A stretch of 64,000 bases of DNA from Halohasta litchfieldiae (GCF_002788215.1 NZ_CP024845.1:1736001-1800000), one strand, 5' to 3'. Shown: positions 8,444 through 18,087, counted from the first letter of the stretch. Notes: generated by a model from the sequence alone, not told the origin. Translations and numbers: made by a program.

Positions 8444-9034
8444 ATGAGTGCACAGACGATTCTCGTCGTCGAGGATGATTCGTCCGTAACGAAGCTCTAC
8501 GTCCAGTTTTTGAAGCCGGAATATACGGTGTTCACCGCCGAGACTGCCCAAGAGGGGATCGATATCCTGTTAGGCAACTCGGATGCGGACACCGATGCCG
8601 CCGGGATCGACGCCGTCTTGCTGGATCGTCGACTGCCCGACGCGCCGGGCGAGGAAGTGCTTAATCTCATTGAAGACCGAGGGTTTGACTGTCGCGTGGC
8701 GATGGTCACCGGTGTCGAACCCGATTTCGACATCGTCGACATGGGGTTCGACCTCTATATCGTCAAGCCGGTGACGCGATCCGAACTGCTCGAAGCCGTC
8801 GAAACGCTGTTCGTCCGCTCGGAGTACGGCGGTCTCCTCCGGGAAGCCGCGTCGCTGGCTTCGAAGCGCGCGCTGCTTGAATCCGAAAAATCGGATGGTG
8901 AACTCGACGCCAGCGAGGAGTATGGGACGCTGTTGGGTCGGATGAGCGAACTTGACGACGAACTGCTTGATCTGGCGGGCTCGCTGTCTTCGGATGATTA
9001 TCGCGTGATGTTCCGCGACCTCGGTAACGCCTAG
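8444..9034 (+). CDS. HalX-domain response regulator
   Basis: A 196-residue protein with an N-terminal receiver (residues 1-125; acidic pair EDD, phospho-acceptor Asp61 in VLLDRRLP, conserved Lys in YIVKPV). A C-terminal helical HalX domain follows (about 130-196; SLASKRALLESEKS, LDDELLDLAGSLSSDDYRVMF). HalX regulators are common in Halobacteria, and their outputs are mostly unknown. The ATG at 8444 was preferred over an in-frame ATG 20 codons upstream because MSAQTILVVEDDSSV puts the first strand of the receiver right after the start. No cognate kinase gene is adjacent. Confidence 0.88.
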   Translation: MSAQTILVVEDDSSVTKLYVQFLKPEYTVFTAETAQEGIDILLGNSDADTDAAGIDAVLLDRRLPDAPGEEVLNLIEDRGFDCRVAMVTGVEPDFDIVDMGFDLYIVKPVTRSELLEAVETLFVRSEYGGLLREAASLASKRALLESEKSDGELDASEEYGTLLGRMSELDDELLDLAGSLSSDDYRVMFRDLGNA

Positions 9035-9085
9035 GGCTCTCAGCGGTCGACCAGTCGTTCCACACCCACCACCGCTTCTGCAGTC

Positions 9086-10528
9086 TCAGTCCGCTGATCC
9101 ACCGAGCTGTGCACCAACCAGTTCGTTCGCATGGTCGATGAACTCGACCTGTGTTCCGGTCGGGATCGTCGCGCCTGCGGCGACGTCGTGGCCGCCGCCG
9201 TCGCCACCGACCGCGCGGGAGGCCTCGCGCATGACCTCCGAGAGATCCAGCCCGTTGCGGATCAGTTGGTGACTGCCACGGGACGACACCTTGATTTCGG
9301 TGTCGGATTTCTCCGCGAAGGCGATGATCGGCAGATCACGTCGCACGCCGGGCGCGCCGACGGCCATCCCGGCGACGATGCCGACGATGGTTTCACGGAT
9401 TTCGTCCCCAGCGTCGAACCACTGGAGATGGTCCTCGGCAGAGATTCCTTCGGTTTTGACCCATTCCAATCCTTCAGAAAGGTTTCGTCGGTGGTTTCTG
9501 AGCAGGTGGCGAGCGCGATCCAGCGCCTCGTCGCGGTCGCCCAGACAGACCGCGAGGCCGACATCGGCCCGTTCGTAGCGGGCGGTGGCGTTCAACAGCG
9601 TCGAAAACTCGCTGACGTCCCGAAGTTCGGTCCCCGGCTCCTCGCGGCTGAGTTGGTAGCTCGTGCCGATCAAATCGTTGATCCGCCCCGAGGGGACCCC
9701 ACTTGAGACCGCCCGCCGAACCAAGGCGCTGGCGACGGTCTGTCGCTCGTCATCGGAGAGGTCGACCCAACAGCGCCACTCGTCGTCGACTTTCAGGTCG
9801 AGATCAAGTTCGGACAAAAACTCGATTGCGCCCGAGGCATCGTTCGAGATGCCGGGAATCCGTGCATCGCTGGCGTACTCAAGCAGTTTCGGGAGGGGCC
9901 GAGTCTGTTTGCCGTACAGCGTGAGGTCTGTCATTTCCTCGATCACACCGGCCTCGATGCCCTCCTTGACGATGTCCGTATTTGCTCCGCGGAGGCCGTC
10001 GACACCGGCCTGCATATCGCCGACCGCACCGACGACTGCGAGCGCGGCCAAGTCGCGGTTGTCGACTGCGTCGTCGGAATCAGTTGCCTCCAACGCACGC
10101 GCGAGGACATAGCTAGCGCCAGCCCCAGAGAGTTCCGAGGCCCCGTTGATGTCGACCAAGAGGGGATTGAGATGGAACTCGGTGGTCGCGTCGGCGGGCT
10201 GGTGGTGATCGGCAATAACAGGGATAAAATCGCCAGCAGTCTCGTGGGCAGCGATCAGATCGAGTTGGCCGCTGCCGAAGTCAGTAAACAAAACCGTTTC
10301 GTGGTCGGTGGCGGCGATAGATTCGAGTTCCGCCTCGTCGAGTTGTTTCGAGAAAACGGTCTCGAAGGAGATTCCCGCCCGTTCGAGCGCGGTGGCGGCG
10401 ATTGCGGCGCTGGTCAGTCCATCGGCGTCGATATGGGATGCCAGCAGGACGCTGTCGGCCGCCCGGAGTCGTTCGGCGCAGGCACTCGCGGTGTCAGCAA
10501 GCGCCCCTACAGGATGAACCGTAGCCAT
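9086..10528 (-). CDS. RecJ-like DHH-family single-strand nuclease
   Basis: A 480-residue DHH phosphoesterase. The metal-binding motifs are visible: ASHIDADGLTSAA near residue 35, FTDFGSG, and IADHHQP (the DHH box). A C-terminal DHHA1 domain ends with RAVGGDGGGHDVAAGATIP. Archaeal relatives include the GINS-associated nuclease and other RecJ homologues that degrade single-stranded DNA or RNA in replication and repair. The ATG at 10528 (MATVHPVGAL) was chosen since upstream codons are not protein-like. It lies downstream of the hem genes on the same strand but is functionally unrelated to them. Confidence 0.88.
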   Translation of the reverse strand: MATVHPVGALADTASACAERLRAADSVLLASHIDADGLTSAAIAATALERAGISFETVFSKQLDEAELESIAATDHETVLFTDFGSGQLDLIAAHETAGDFIPVIADHHQPADATTEFHLNPLLVDINGASELSGAGASYVLARALEATDSDDAVDNRDLAALAVVGAVGDMQAGVDGLRGANTDIVKEGIEAGVIEEMTDLTLYGKQTRPLPKLLEYASDARIPGISNDASGAIEFLSELDLDLKVDDEWRCWVDLSDDERQTVASALVRRAVSSGVPSGRINDLIGTSYQLSREEPGTELRDVSEFSTLLNATARYERADVGLAVCLGDRDEALDRARHLLRNHRRNLSEGLEWVKTEGISAEDHLQWFDAGDEIRETIVGIVAGMAVGAPGVRRDLPIIAFAEKSDTEIKVSSRGSHQLIRNGLDLSEVMREASRAVGGDGGGHDVAAGATIPTGTQVEFIDHANELVGAQLGGSAD

Positions 10529-10633
10529 TTGTGCCGAGTTGGTCGCCTTCGGATATAAGGCTCCGCTTCGGTAGCTGGAGGATAGTGGTACCAAATGGTA
10601 GCAGATGGTTTGAGTTGGTAGAAAGAGTCGACC

Positions 10634-11380
10634 CTACTCGCTGTAGCTGGGAGCGGCTTCCTCAACGACTACAGTCGCCAGCGCCTCGAAGGTCGCCTCA
10701 TCGGGGACGATGTCGACGTCGATCCCGTGTTCCTCAGCGGTCTCCCGCGTTGGCTCGCCAATCACGCCGACAACTGCCTTGTTGAGGCCCTCGATTGCGG
10801 CCTCGCGACTGCCGCGTTCGGCAGCGGCCGCGAGGAAGTGGTCGACTGTGAGCGACGAGGTGAACGCCACGGCCTCAAGATCGCCTTCGGCGGCCATCTC
10901 CGCGGAGATTCCGGACTCCGGTGGTCGAACTAATTTATAAAGAACGGTTTCGGACCAGTCGGCGTCGGCTTCCTCCAACCCATCGAGCAGCACCTGACTG
11001 CCGTGGTCGCTCCGGGCGACCTCAACGCGTTTGCCAGCGATCTCACCGGACAGCAAGTCGACCAGTCCAGTCGAACTGTAGGTTTCGGGTTCTTTGTCGA
11101 CTTCCCAGCCGACCCCCTCGGCGGCGGCAGTCGTCCCGGAGCCGATACTGACGAGCGTCGTCTCGTCGGGGCTCCAGCCAGCCTCGGCGGCGAGTTCGAT
11201 CCCGGTCTTGCTCGTGAAGATCGTGTAGTCGGCGTCGGGGGCGGGGACCGCGCCGGTCGACTCGATGGCGAGCATCGGATCGGCCACCGGCGTGGCTCCC
11301 AGCGAGTCGAGCAGGTCGACTGCGGTTTCGAGCCGTTCGTCGTCGGGGCGGAACACCGCGACACGGACCTCTTGGGTCAT
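10634..11380 (-). CDS. hemD: Uroporphyrinogen-III synthase
   Basis: A 248-residue HemD-type protein. It cyclises hydroxymethylbilane with inversion of ring D to form uroporphyrinogen III. Family features include VAVFRPDDERLE at the start, TSKTGIELAAEAG, SIGSGTTAAAE, AFTSSLTVDHFL and GEPTRETAEEHGI. HemD sequences are poorly conserved, so the call also rests on context: it overlaps the methyltransferase gene upstream by four bases (ATGA) and follows hemC, making a three-step hemC-cobA-hemD operon. Confidence 0.92.
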   Translation of the reverse strand: MTQEVRVAVFRPDDERLETAVDLLDSLGATPVADPMLAIESTGAVPAPDADYTIFTSKTGIELAAEAGWSPDETTLVSIGSGTTAAAEGVGWEVDKEPETYSSTGLVDLLSGEIAGKRVEVARSDHGSQVLLDGLEEADADWSETVLYKLVRPPESGISAEMAAEGDLEAVAFTSSLTVDHFLAAAAERGSREAAIEGLNKAVVGVIGEPTRETAEEHGIDVDIVPDEATFEALATVVVEEAAPSYSE

Positions 11381-12192
11381 TCAGTGGTGGTCTCCAGCCC
11401 ACTGTCGTGGTCGGCCAGCTCGCCGGTTCGGTTGCCGAGGAAGTCGACGACAGCCTTGCGTGTGGCGGCGACTTCACCGATCACGGTGATTGCAGGCGGT
11501 TCGATGTCGTGTTCGTCCCGGACGTCGACAATCGTCTCCATTGTCCCGCTGGCCACGCGCATATTCGGCCACGTCGCGCGTTCGACCAGCGCGACCGGCG
11601 TCTCGGGGTCCATCCCGGCATCGAGCAGCGCCTGCGTATAGAATGGCAGCTTACCGACACCCATCAGGACGACCAGCGTGCCGCCGGTCGCGGCGAGTGC
11701 CTCCCAGTCGATGGCCGATTCGTCCTTGGTCGGGTCCTCGTGACCCGTGACAAAGGAGACGCTGGAGACGTGGTCGCGGTGAGTGACCGGTATTCCGGCG
11801 ACGCCAGCCCCCGCGATGGCGGAGGTGATTCCGGGGACGACCTCGAAGGGTATCTCGTTGGCCGCGAGATGCTCCATCTCCTCGCCGCCGCGACCGAAGA
11901 CGAATGGGTCGCCGCCCTTCAGTCGGACGACGGTTTTGCCCTCCTCGGCGAGGGCGACCAGCCGCTTGTTGGTGTACTCCTGTGGGGTCCACTCGCCACC
12001 GGCGCGTTTGCCCACGTCCTCGCGTTTGGCCTCGGGAATCTCCCCGAGAATCTTTGGGCCGGGGAGTTTGTCGTGGAGGACGACATCGGCCTCATCAAGG
12101 AGTCGACGGGCTTTGACGGTCATCAATTCCGGATCACCGGGGCCACTGCCGACCAGATAGACGGTGCCGACCGAGTCGTTGGCCTCAGGCAT
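11377..12192 (-). CDS. cobA: Uroporphyrin-III C-methyltransferase
   Basis: About 271 residues from the ATG at 12192 (MPEANDSVGTVYLVGSGPGDP); an ATG two codons upstream is also possible. This SAM-dependent enzyme methylates uroporphyrinogen III at C2 and C7 to give precorrin-2, the branch point to siroheme and cobalamin. Diagnostic motifs are VGSGPGDPELMTVKA, RLKGGDPFVFGRGGEE, VVPGITSA and GIPVTHRD. No CysG-type dehydrogenase domain is fused. It overlaps hemC at its 5' end and hemD at its 3' end, which indicates coupled translation. Confidence 0.95.
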   Translation of the reverse strand: MPEANDSVGTVYLVGSGPGDPELMTVKARRLLDEADVVLHDKLPGPKILGEIPEAKREDVGKRAGGEWTPQEYTNKRLVALAEEGKTVVRLKGGDPFVFGRGGEEMEHLAANEIPFEVVPGITSAIAGAGVAGIPVTHRDHVSSVSFVTGHEDPTKDESAIDWEALAATGGTLVVLMGVGKLPFYTQALLDAGMDPETPVALVERATWPNMRVASGTMETIVDVRDEHDIEPPAITVIGEVAATRKAVVDFLGNRTGELADHDSGLETTTE

Positions 12193-13330
12193 CGTCATCA
12201 CCCATCACGGTTTCGGGGCCGCCAGCGTCGGCAACTGAGTCATCCCCAGCATCCGCTTCGGCTTCGGCGGCCTCGCGGGCCTCGTCGATCAGATCGGCTG
12301 CGCCGCGCTCGCGGAGATCGGCCGCAAAGTCGGCGGCCGCGTCGGCGTGATTACTCACCGGCAGATCTCGCGTTGCCTCGATGACTTCCGTCCCGTCGTG
12401 GCTGAGAATCTGGGCCCGGGTCTGGACGTACTCGCCCTGCAGCATCGCGCTGACGCCGATAGGGGCGATACAGCCCCCACCGACTTCGGCCAGCACGGTA
12501 CGCTCGACGGTGGTCTCGACGCGCGTCACGGGGTGGTCGAGTGCCTCTTGGATCGTCTCGGCGATTTCGGGATCGCTGGCGGTCACCGCAATCGCACCCT
12601 GTCCCGGCGAGGGGACGAAGGAGCTTTTCGGCAGTCGAACGCTCTCGACGGTGTCGTAGAGCCCGCTACGTCGAATGCCTGCTTCTGCAAGGACGATGGC
12701 GTCCATCTCTTGGTCGACCCGGCGTTCCATCGCACTGCGTTCGAGTTGAGAGAGCGACTCGAACCAGTCGTCGGGCGACTGGCCGTACTCGCTTTCGTTG
12801 CCTTTCGACTCGGCTTCGAGTCGTCGGTCGTGTTCGGCCTGCAACGAGGGGGCCAGCAGTTTTTCGAGGCGGGTGTCGACGTTGCCCCGCAGCGGGACGA
12901 CCTCCAAATCTGGCCGCGTTGCGAGCAGTTGGGCGGTTCGGCGGAGCGAACTCGTGCCGACGACGGCCTCCGGAGCGAGGAGATCGAGTTTGGTTCCGTC
13001 CGGTGTGACGAGTACGTCGCCGGAGGGGGCGCGTTCGGGGACACCAGCGACGACGAGATCCTCGGGCATCTCGGTCGGCATATCCTTCATCGAGTGGACG
13101 GCAGCGTCGAGTTCGCCGGAGAGAACTTTTTCGTCGAGCGAGCGAACGAAGGCTCCGGTTTTGCCCAGTTGGTGGATGAGTTCCTCACGGAGTTGGTCGC
13201 CGGTCGTCTCTACCTCCGTGAGCGTCACCTCACGTCGACGGGAGTCGAGGTTCGATTTGATGGTGTTGGCCTGCCGAAGCGCGAGATCAGAGCCGCGTGT
13301 GGCAAGCCGGATATCCGCATCTGAGTTCAT
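12185..13330 (-). CDS. hemC: Hydroxymethylbilane synthase (porphobilinogen deaminase)
   Basis: A 381-residue protein that polymerises four porphobilinogens into hydroxymethylbilane. Conserved elements are RLATRGSDLALRQANTIK at the start, VHSMKDMP, VGTSSLRRTAQL, SPGQGAIAV and the cofactor-binding Cys in VGGGCIAPIGV. An insert of about 40 acidic residues (RLEAESKGNESEYGQSPDD) lies in the middle, consistent with haloadaptation. The C-terminal tail (EAEADAGDDSVADAGG) is acidic and probably disordered. It is the first gene of the hemC-cobA-hemD operon. Confidence 0.96.
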   Translation of the reverse strand: MNSDADIRLATRGSDLALRQANTIKSNLDSRRREVTLTEVETTGDQLREELIHQLGKTGAFVRSLDEKVLSGELDAAVHSMKDMPTEMPEDLVVAGVPERAPSGDVLVTPDGTKLDLLAPEAVVGTSSLRRTAQLLATRPDLEVVPLRGNVDTRLEKLLAPSLQAEHDRRLEAESKGNESEYGQSPDDWFESLSQLERSAMERRVDQEMDAIVLAEAGIRRSGLYDTVESVRLPKSSFVPSPGQGAIAVTASDPEIAETIQEALDHPVTRVETTVERTVLAEVGGGCIAPIGVSAMLQGEYVQTRAQILSHDGTEVIEATRDLPVSNHADAAADFAADLRERGAADLIDEAREAAEAEADAGDDSVADAGGPETVMGDDDA

Positions 13331-13720
13331 ATGCGAGAATCGGGGCGGGGGCCCAAAAGCCCATCAGTTCGGGATTCGGAGGTTGGAGCCTTGGTGTTCC
13401 GTGGGTTGGGTTATAAAGAGCCGTCGACGGGCTGGGGTCACTGATCTGCGCTATACAGAGGCTTAGTCGTTCGATTTTTGTTCACAATCGTATAAAAACA
13501 GGGCAACATTTCGGGGAGTATATGTATGACAAACTCTGTTGATTCCATCTTAGTTAGTATAAATACCCATCTTCGCCACATACTTGAAGAATAATCGCTA
13601 ACTGACTTAGCAGTCCAAATTTGTTAGGTCGGCTGTTCATTAACTTGGATCCCCTACGAAACATCAGAGGATAGAGTTACACTCGTACCTCTCAGTGGTT
13701 TCCGTTCGACCCTGCCCCAG
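13331..13720. other. AT-rich intergenic region upstream of hemC
   Basis: No protein-like ORF. It contains several TATA-like elements on both strands (TTATAAAG near 13410, TATAAAAAC near 13490, TATAAATAC near 13558), clearly richer in A and T than flanking genes. The elements could drive hemC on the minus strand and the hairpin-rich segment that follows on the plus strand. Confidence 0.4.
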
Positions 13721-13880
13721 AGAACCTGTAATTTCCCCCTCACAGGCACTCATACTAAACTCCCCCAAGCGGAATGTACAGGAACCAATTGCCCCCACAA
13801 CGGGTTCCTATATTTGCGGACGCACTTGCCCAGTTTCCCGAGTTGTGCCGCCGTTTCCCCCAAAAGGTAGTACGGCACAC
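13721..13880 (+). ncRNA. Series of C5-loop hairpins, candidate non-coding RNA
   Basis: At least three hairpins carry a CCCCC loop on the plus strand. CCTGT/ACAGG at 13725-13729 and 13742-13746 has loop AATTTCCCCCTC. AGGAACC/GGTTCCT at 13780-13786 and 13803-13809 has an inner TTG/CAA pair closing CCCCCA. GTGCCG/CGGCAC at 13845-13850 and 13873-13878 has an inner TTT-CCCCC-AAA. A further CTCCCCCAA (about 13760) is unpaired as far as I can see. There is no codon pattern. The strand is inferred by analogy with the better-supported elements near 35.5 and 37.2 kb. It lies in the 3' flank of the convergent HTH gene. Confidence 0.4.
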
Positions 13881-13916
13881 AGTCGGATAGGCCCAAGGTT
13901 TCAGATCTGAGGTTGT

Positions 13917-14591
13917 TTATATACTATCCCGAGATCGGCCTTCTCGCCTCTCAAACCGCTTGTTGAGAAGTTGCTTATGACCACGACGAAGTAGGACACT
14001 ACAGGCTGACGAAGAAATATTGAGTTCGGTTGCAACATCACCGAGAGAGGCATCTCGGGGTGTATTGAAATATCTCATTTCTAATGCCGTTTTGAGCGCG
14101 TGTTCTTGCTTGCTCGTGAGTAGCGACTCGTCCTCCATCGATTGAAACTCTACTTCTTCAAAGAGGGATGTGAGTTCGAGCTCAATTAGATCATCAGAAA
14201 TGTCAGTGAAAAACTGAGAGACGTTAGCACGGGTTGGGAACCGAAACTCGAATCTCCACTTCACATTGTCTCCTCGTGCGAACAGAAGGACACCGTCGTT
14301 ACGGACAACACTGGAAATGAGTTTGTGTTCTTGTTTATCCCACTCTAATTTGTACAGTCTCCCATCGTCAAAATTTTCTACAATGGAGAGAGCTGTGACT
14401 TCAGGAAGAGACTTTGCAGTTTCTTCAAATAACTCATAGTTCGTACAGTTCCAAACAAAAATATACGGGAATGTCCCTTGGCGCATCGGCACAACCCGTT
14501 CGATCTCGATTTCGGCATTGGGCTGGTTTTCGATGCATTGACCGAGTGAAAGGCTGTTAGCCGGAGCAGAAAACGCAGCAATGATACTCAT
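13917..14591 (-). CDS. Bat-type HTH-10 transcriptional regulator
   Basis: A 224-residue protein with the two-part layout of bacterio-opsin-activator-like regulators: an N-terminal sensor-like domain (residues 1-150) and a C-terminal HTH-10 domain. In the latter, LLTSKQEHALKTALEMRYFNTPRDASLGDVATELNIS is followed by a recognition helix with SACSVLLRRGHKQLL. The ATG at 14591 (MSIIAAFSAPANSLSLGQ) matches the usual start of this family. Codon use is clearly richer in A/T than in the hem genes around it, so horizontal origin is likely. Target genes are unknown; hemL is the nearest upstream gene. Confidence 0.8.
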   Translation of the reverse strand: MSIIAAFSAPANSLSLGQCIENQPNAEIEIERVVPMRQGTFPYIFVWNCTNYELFEETAKSLPEVTALSIVENFDDGRLYKLEWDKQEHKLISSVVRNDGVLLFARGDNVKWRFEFRFPTRANVSQFFTDISDDLIELELTSLFEEVEFQSMEDESLLTSKQEHALKTALEMRYFNTPRDASLGDVATELNISSSACSVLLRRGHKQLLNKRFERREGRSRDSI

Positions 14592-14786
14592 AGTAAATGG
14601 AGTACACTCTCTGCGAACGAAAGAGATGTTACCAGTTGTTGGCTCCGTTGCATCCGCAGAAGTCGATAGAACGGACATACAAGATGCAAAAGATCTGCAT
14701 AGTAATACGAACCCGTCTATGTTTAGCGTGTGAATTTATCCCAGCCCCACATAATCGAGAAGAAAAATCTATTTTCGAATCTCTGT

Positions 14787-16124
14787 TTATAACGCTTCGG
14801 CGTAGGCTTCCAGCGTCTTCTCGATGTCCTCCTCGGTGTGGGCATACGAGACGAACTGGGATTCGAACTGGTTGGCCGTGAGGAACACGCCGCGGTCTTT
14901 CATCTCCTGCCAGAAGAGTCGCTCCCAGCGGTCGGTTTCGGCGTTGGCCACGTCAGCCCCAGTTTTCGGACAGGACTCGAAGTTCGGACAGTTGGGGTCC
15001 TGTCGACAGCCTGCGCCACACTGCTCGCCGCGCTCGGTCGCTCCATCACGCGTAAAGATCGTCTTGAACATGCTGTCGGTGCCGACGACCGTGTACTCGG
15101 GAGCCCGATCCGCGAGAATGTCGGTCAGCCCACTGCGGAGTTGCTCGGCCAGCGAGTTGATGTGGTCGTACACGTCGTGTTCGGCTGCGTATTCGAGGGT
15201 TGCCAGTCCGGCGGCCATCGTGACCGGGTGGCCCGAGAACGTCCCGGACTGGAATACATCGCCGGAGGGGGTGAAATGCTCGATGATATTCGACTTCCCG
15301 CCGATTGCGCCGACCGGGAACCCGCCGCCGACGATCTTGCCGAACGTCGTCAGATCCGGCGTCACGCCGAACTTACCCTGTGCGCACTGGAGGCCACCGA
15401 CACGGAACCCGGTGATCACTTCGTCGAAGACCAGCAGCGAGCCGTAATCGTTGCAGAGTTCCCGGAGGGTTTCGTGGTAGCCGTCGACCGGCGTCACGAT
15501 CCCCTTGTTACCAAGGATCGGCTCGACAAGCACCGCCGCGATATCGTCACCGTGGTCCTCGAACACGGTCCTGATCGCTTCGCTGTCGTTGAACGGCACG
15601 GGGAGAGTATGTTCAGCAAACGAGTGAGGGATGCCCGCGGTCGACGGTGAGGGATTGTCGGCATCGCCAGCGACGAGCGTCGACTCCTGGGCCCCGTGAT
15701 AGCCGCCCTGCATGACGACGATCTTGTTGCGCTCGGTGTAGCCGCGAGCCAGCCGAACCGCCGACACCGTCGCTTCAGTACCGGAGTTGACGAACCGCAC
15801 CATCTCCACGCTGGGAACGTGGCGGGCGACGAACTCCGCGAGTTCGACTTCGACCTCCGTGGGTGCGCCGTACATTGGCCCTGCCGAGGCATGAGATTGA
15901 ATTGCCGACTGGACTGGCTCCGGGAGGTCGTGGCCATAGAGCAGTGGGCCGTATCCCATCACGTAGTCGACATACCGGTTGCCATCGGCATCGATGACGT
16001 GGGCTCCATCACCGCTGTCGACGAAAAACGGGTATGGCTGAGTGGCACGCACCGAGGAGTTGACGCCGCCGGGCATCACCGAGAGGGCCCGGTCGTACAG
16101 ATCGCGGGAGCGTTCGTGGTTCAT
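14787..16124 (-). CDS. hemL: Glutamate-1-semialdehyde 2,1-aminomutase
   Basis: A 445-residue PLP enzyme that makes 5-aminolevulinate from glutamate-1-semialdehyde in the C5 heme pathway. Motifs include [11 protein letters not shown] at the N-terminus, [30 protein letters not shown]-like text, [11 protein letters not shown] and [18 protein letters not shown] with the PLP lysine. A Cys-rich insert ([24 protein letters not shown]) near residue 360 has four or five Cys and may bind a metal. The ATG at 16124 ([20 protein letters not shown]) fits the family start. It works upstream of hemC in the pathway, although it is transcribed separately. Confidence 0.95.
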   Translation of the reverse strand: MNHERSRDLYDRALSVMPGGVNSSVRATQPYPFFVDSGDGAHVIDADGNRYVDYVMGYGPLLYGHDLPEPVQSAIQSHASAGPMYGAPTEVEVELAEFVARHVPSVEMVRFVNSGTEATVSAVRLARGYTERNKIVVMQGGYHGAQESTLVAGDADNPSPSTAGIPHSFAEHTLPVPFNDSEAIRTVFEDHGDDIAAVLVEPILGNKGIVTPVDGYHETLRELCNDYGSLLVFDEVITGFRVGGLQCAQGKFGVTPDLTTFGKIVGGGFPVGAIGGKSNIIEHFTPSGDVFQSGTFSGHPVTMAAGLATLEYAAEHDVYDHINSLAEQLRSGLTDILADRAPEYTVVGTDSMFKTIFTRDGATERGEQCGAGCRQDPNCPNFESCPKTGADVANAETDRWERLFWQEMKDRGVFLTANQFESQFVSYAHTEEDIEKTLEAYAEAL

Positions 16125-16191
16125 ACCACGCGTTTCGACTCCCCGAACTTGTGCGTATCGGGATTTCGTGGGGTAAGTTGCGAGTAAGAGA

Positions 16192-17058
16192 CTACTGGTC
16201 GTCGACTGGCTTGCGGGTCTGCTCGGGATGCTTAATAAATACGTTCGTGTGAGCCGGCACGTCATCGGTCACCCACGCGTTGGCTTCGATACTGACGTGG
16301 TCACCGATTGTGATCGGGCCGAGGATCTTACTTCCGGCTCCGATAACGACGTTGTCGCCGATATCCGGATGTCGTTTGTACCCCTTTTTCAGGGTCTGCT
16401 CGTCGTCTTCTTCCTCCTCGAAGTGGAGCGCACCAAGGGTAACTGCCTGGTAGAGCCGCACCCAGTCGCCGATTGTCGCGGTCTCGCCGATGACGACGCC
16501 GCTGCCATGGTCGATAAAAAAGTACTCGCCGATTTCAGCGCCGGGATGGATATCGATCCCGGTGGCGGTATGGGCGGCTTCGGCCAACTCACGGGCGTAT
16601 GCCGGTTGAGATTCATCATAGAGGGCGTGGGCCACCCGGTGAACCATCATCGCGTGGAGGCCGGGATACGACCGGATGATCTCGACGTAGCTCGTGGCCG
16701 CCGGATCGCCCTTATATGCCGCCTCGACGTCCTGTTTCAACTGCTGTCGGATCGCCGGAAGTTCGTCGAGTACCGCCTCGACGGGCGTCGACAGACAGTC
16801 CGGACCGTAGGGTTGAATCCCATTACAGAAGTGGCCACCGAGTTCCTCCAGAGTCTCACGTAGTGCGGCTTCGTCGTCGACAATGTCGGCGGCGTTCCAG
16901 CAGCCCGGAAACAACAGCTTTCGAAGCAGTCGCGTCTCCTCAATAACGGTGTTTCGCTCCGGAAACGACGAGGACTGCCGGGTTCGAAACCGGCTGTCGT
17001 CGTCGGCATACGACGCGCGTAGCTCCATGTGTGCCGAACCAGTGTAGGTGTACTCCAT
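16192..17058 (-). CDS. cysE: Serine O-acetyltransferase
   Basis: A 288-residue acetyltransferase of the CysE/SrpH type, which acetylates serine for cysteine synthesis. It has an N-terminal helical region ([18 protein letters not shown]), the [19 protein letters not shown] block and C-terminal left-handed beta-helix repeats: [43 protein letters not shown] and [29 protein letters not shown]. The catalytic His in [10 protein letters not shown] is present. An acidic loop (EEEEDDEQ) replaces the usual short loop. An alternative ATG lies ten codons downstream, and the longer form was kept by convention. No cysK gene is adjacent. Confidence 0.9.
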   Translation of the reverse strand: MEYTYTGSAHMELRASYADDDSRFRTRQSSSFPERNTVIEETRLLRKLLFPGCWNAADIVDDEAALRETLEELGGHFCNGIQPYGPDCLSTPVEAVLDELPAIRQQLKQDVEAAYKGDPAATSYVEIIRSYPGLHAMMVHRVAHALYDESQPAYARELAEAAHTATGIDIHPGAEIGEYFFIDHGSGVVIGETATIGDWVRLYQAVTLGALHFEEEEDDEQTLKKGYKRHPDIGDNVVIGAGSKILGPITIGDHVSIEANAWVTDDVPAHTNVFIKHPEQTRKPVDDQ

Positions 17059-17154
17059 CGCTCGTAGGTGGTTCTACCCTCTACATCCTCATAAGTCGCC
17101 GTCCAAAACGATGGGTTGCTGTCAAATATGGCGTCGACACTGCCGCGAGAGCAG

Positions 17155-17574
17155 TTAAATCGCCTCGGGACCCTCCTTTCCGGTCCGGACCTGGACTGCG
17201 TTCTCGACGTCTTGAACGAAGATCTTGCCGTCGCCGGGTTCGCCGGTGTAGGCGGCCTCCGCAAGCGCCTCGACTACGTCCTCGGCCGGCACATCCGCCA
17301 CGGCACACTCGATTTTGACCTTTTTGTGGAGATCTATCGAATACTCCTTGCCCCGCCAACTCCCCTTTTTTTCGGGCTGGCTGCCCCGCCCCGAAACGTT
17401 GGAGACTGTCAACGACGCCGCGTTGATCTCGGCGAGGGCCGTCTTCGCGTCGCCCAGTTTTTCCGAGCGAATAATGGCAGTGACCATCTTGATACCACCA
17501 TCGTTCGGCTCGCCGCCATCAGTTCGGAGTTCGGTATCGTCTGCTGTCGTCACGGATTGTGACTGTTCGTTCAC
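17155..17574 (-). CDS. glnK: PII nitrogen regulatory protein (copy 1)
   Basis: A 139-residue PII protein with GTG as start codon. PII trimers sense 2-oxoglutarate and ATP/ADP and gate ammonium transporters or modulate glutamine synthetase. Visible are [13 protein letters not shown], the T-loop [21 protein letters not shown] with its Tyr, and [19 protein letters not shown]. An N-terminal extension of about 28 residues ends in [11 protein letters not shown] and is shared with the other two PII units here. It lies just downstream of PII copy 2, with an 87-base gap. Confidence 0.94.
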   Translation of the reverse strand: MNEQSQSVTTADDTELRTDGGEPNDGGIKMVTAIIRSEKLGDAKTALAEINAASLTVSNVSGRGSQPEKKGSWRGKEYSIDLHKKVKIECAVADVPAEDVVEALAEAAYTGEPGDGKIFVQDVENAVQVRTGKEGPEAI

Positions 17575-17661
17575 AACGGGTACAAAGAAATGGATGAATA
17601 TAGTCGTATGGTCTCACGCAATGCTACGATTGCGTACAGCGGGAGGCGGTGGCTGGGACGC

Positions 17662-18087
17662 TTAGATCGCGTCGACGCCGTCCTTCCCAGTACGGACCTG
17701 AATCGCGTTTTCGACGTCCATCACGAAGATCTTGCCATCGCCAGTCTCGCCGGTGTGGGCGGCCTCGGCGAGGGCGTCGACCACGTCCTCGGCGGGGACC
17801 TCGGCGACAGCGCACTCGATTTTGACCTTCTGATGGAGGTCGACCGTATACTCCTCGCCGCGCCAGCTACCTTTCTTGGCGGGCTGACTCCCTCGACCCG
17901 AAACGTTGGTGACGGTGAGGGATGCCGCACCGATTTCGGCGAGAGCCTCCTTTGCGGCCCCCAGTTTTTCGGGGCGAATGATGGCAGTAACCATCTTGAT
18001 ACCGCCGTCGTTCGGCTCCCCACCATCGGTTCGGAGCTGTGCGTCGTCCTGTTCGCTTTTCACAGCATATTCTGTGTGTTCGTCCAC
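17662..18087 (-). CDS. glnK: PII nitrogen regulatory protein (copy 2)
   Basis: A 141-residue PII protein. There is no ATG near the domain. The GTG at 18087 gives [13 protein letters not shown] before [11 protein letters not shown], which aligns with the GTG start of copy 1 ([12 protein letters not shown]), so this start was chosen. A second GTG lies eight codons downstream. The T-loop [21 protein letters not shown] is identical to that of the PII domain fused to the transporter. Spacing of more than 200 bases to the transporter gene leaves room for its own promoter. Confidence 0.9.
   Translation of the reverse strand: MDEHTEYAVKSEQDDAQLRTDGGEPNDGGIKMVTAIIRPEKLGAAKEALAEIGAASLTVTNVSGRGSQPAKKGSWRGEEYTVDLHQKVKIECAVAEVPAEDVVDALAEAAHTGETGDGKIFVMDVENAIQVRTGKDGVDAI

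Noticed and set aside
13695-13910. A 71-codon plus-strand frame
   Set aside because: It crosses the C-loop hairpins, has no gene-like codon bias and no recognisable protein pattern.
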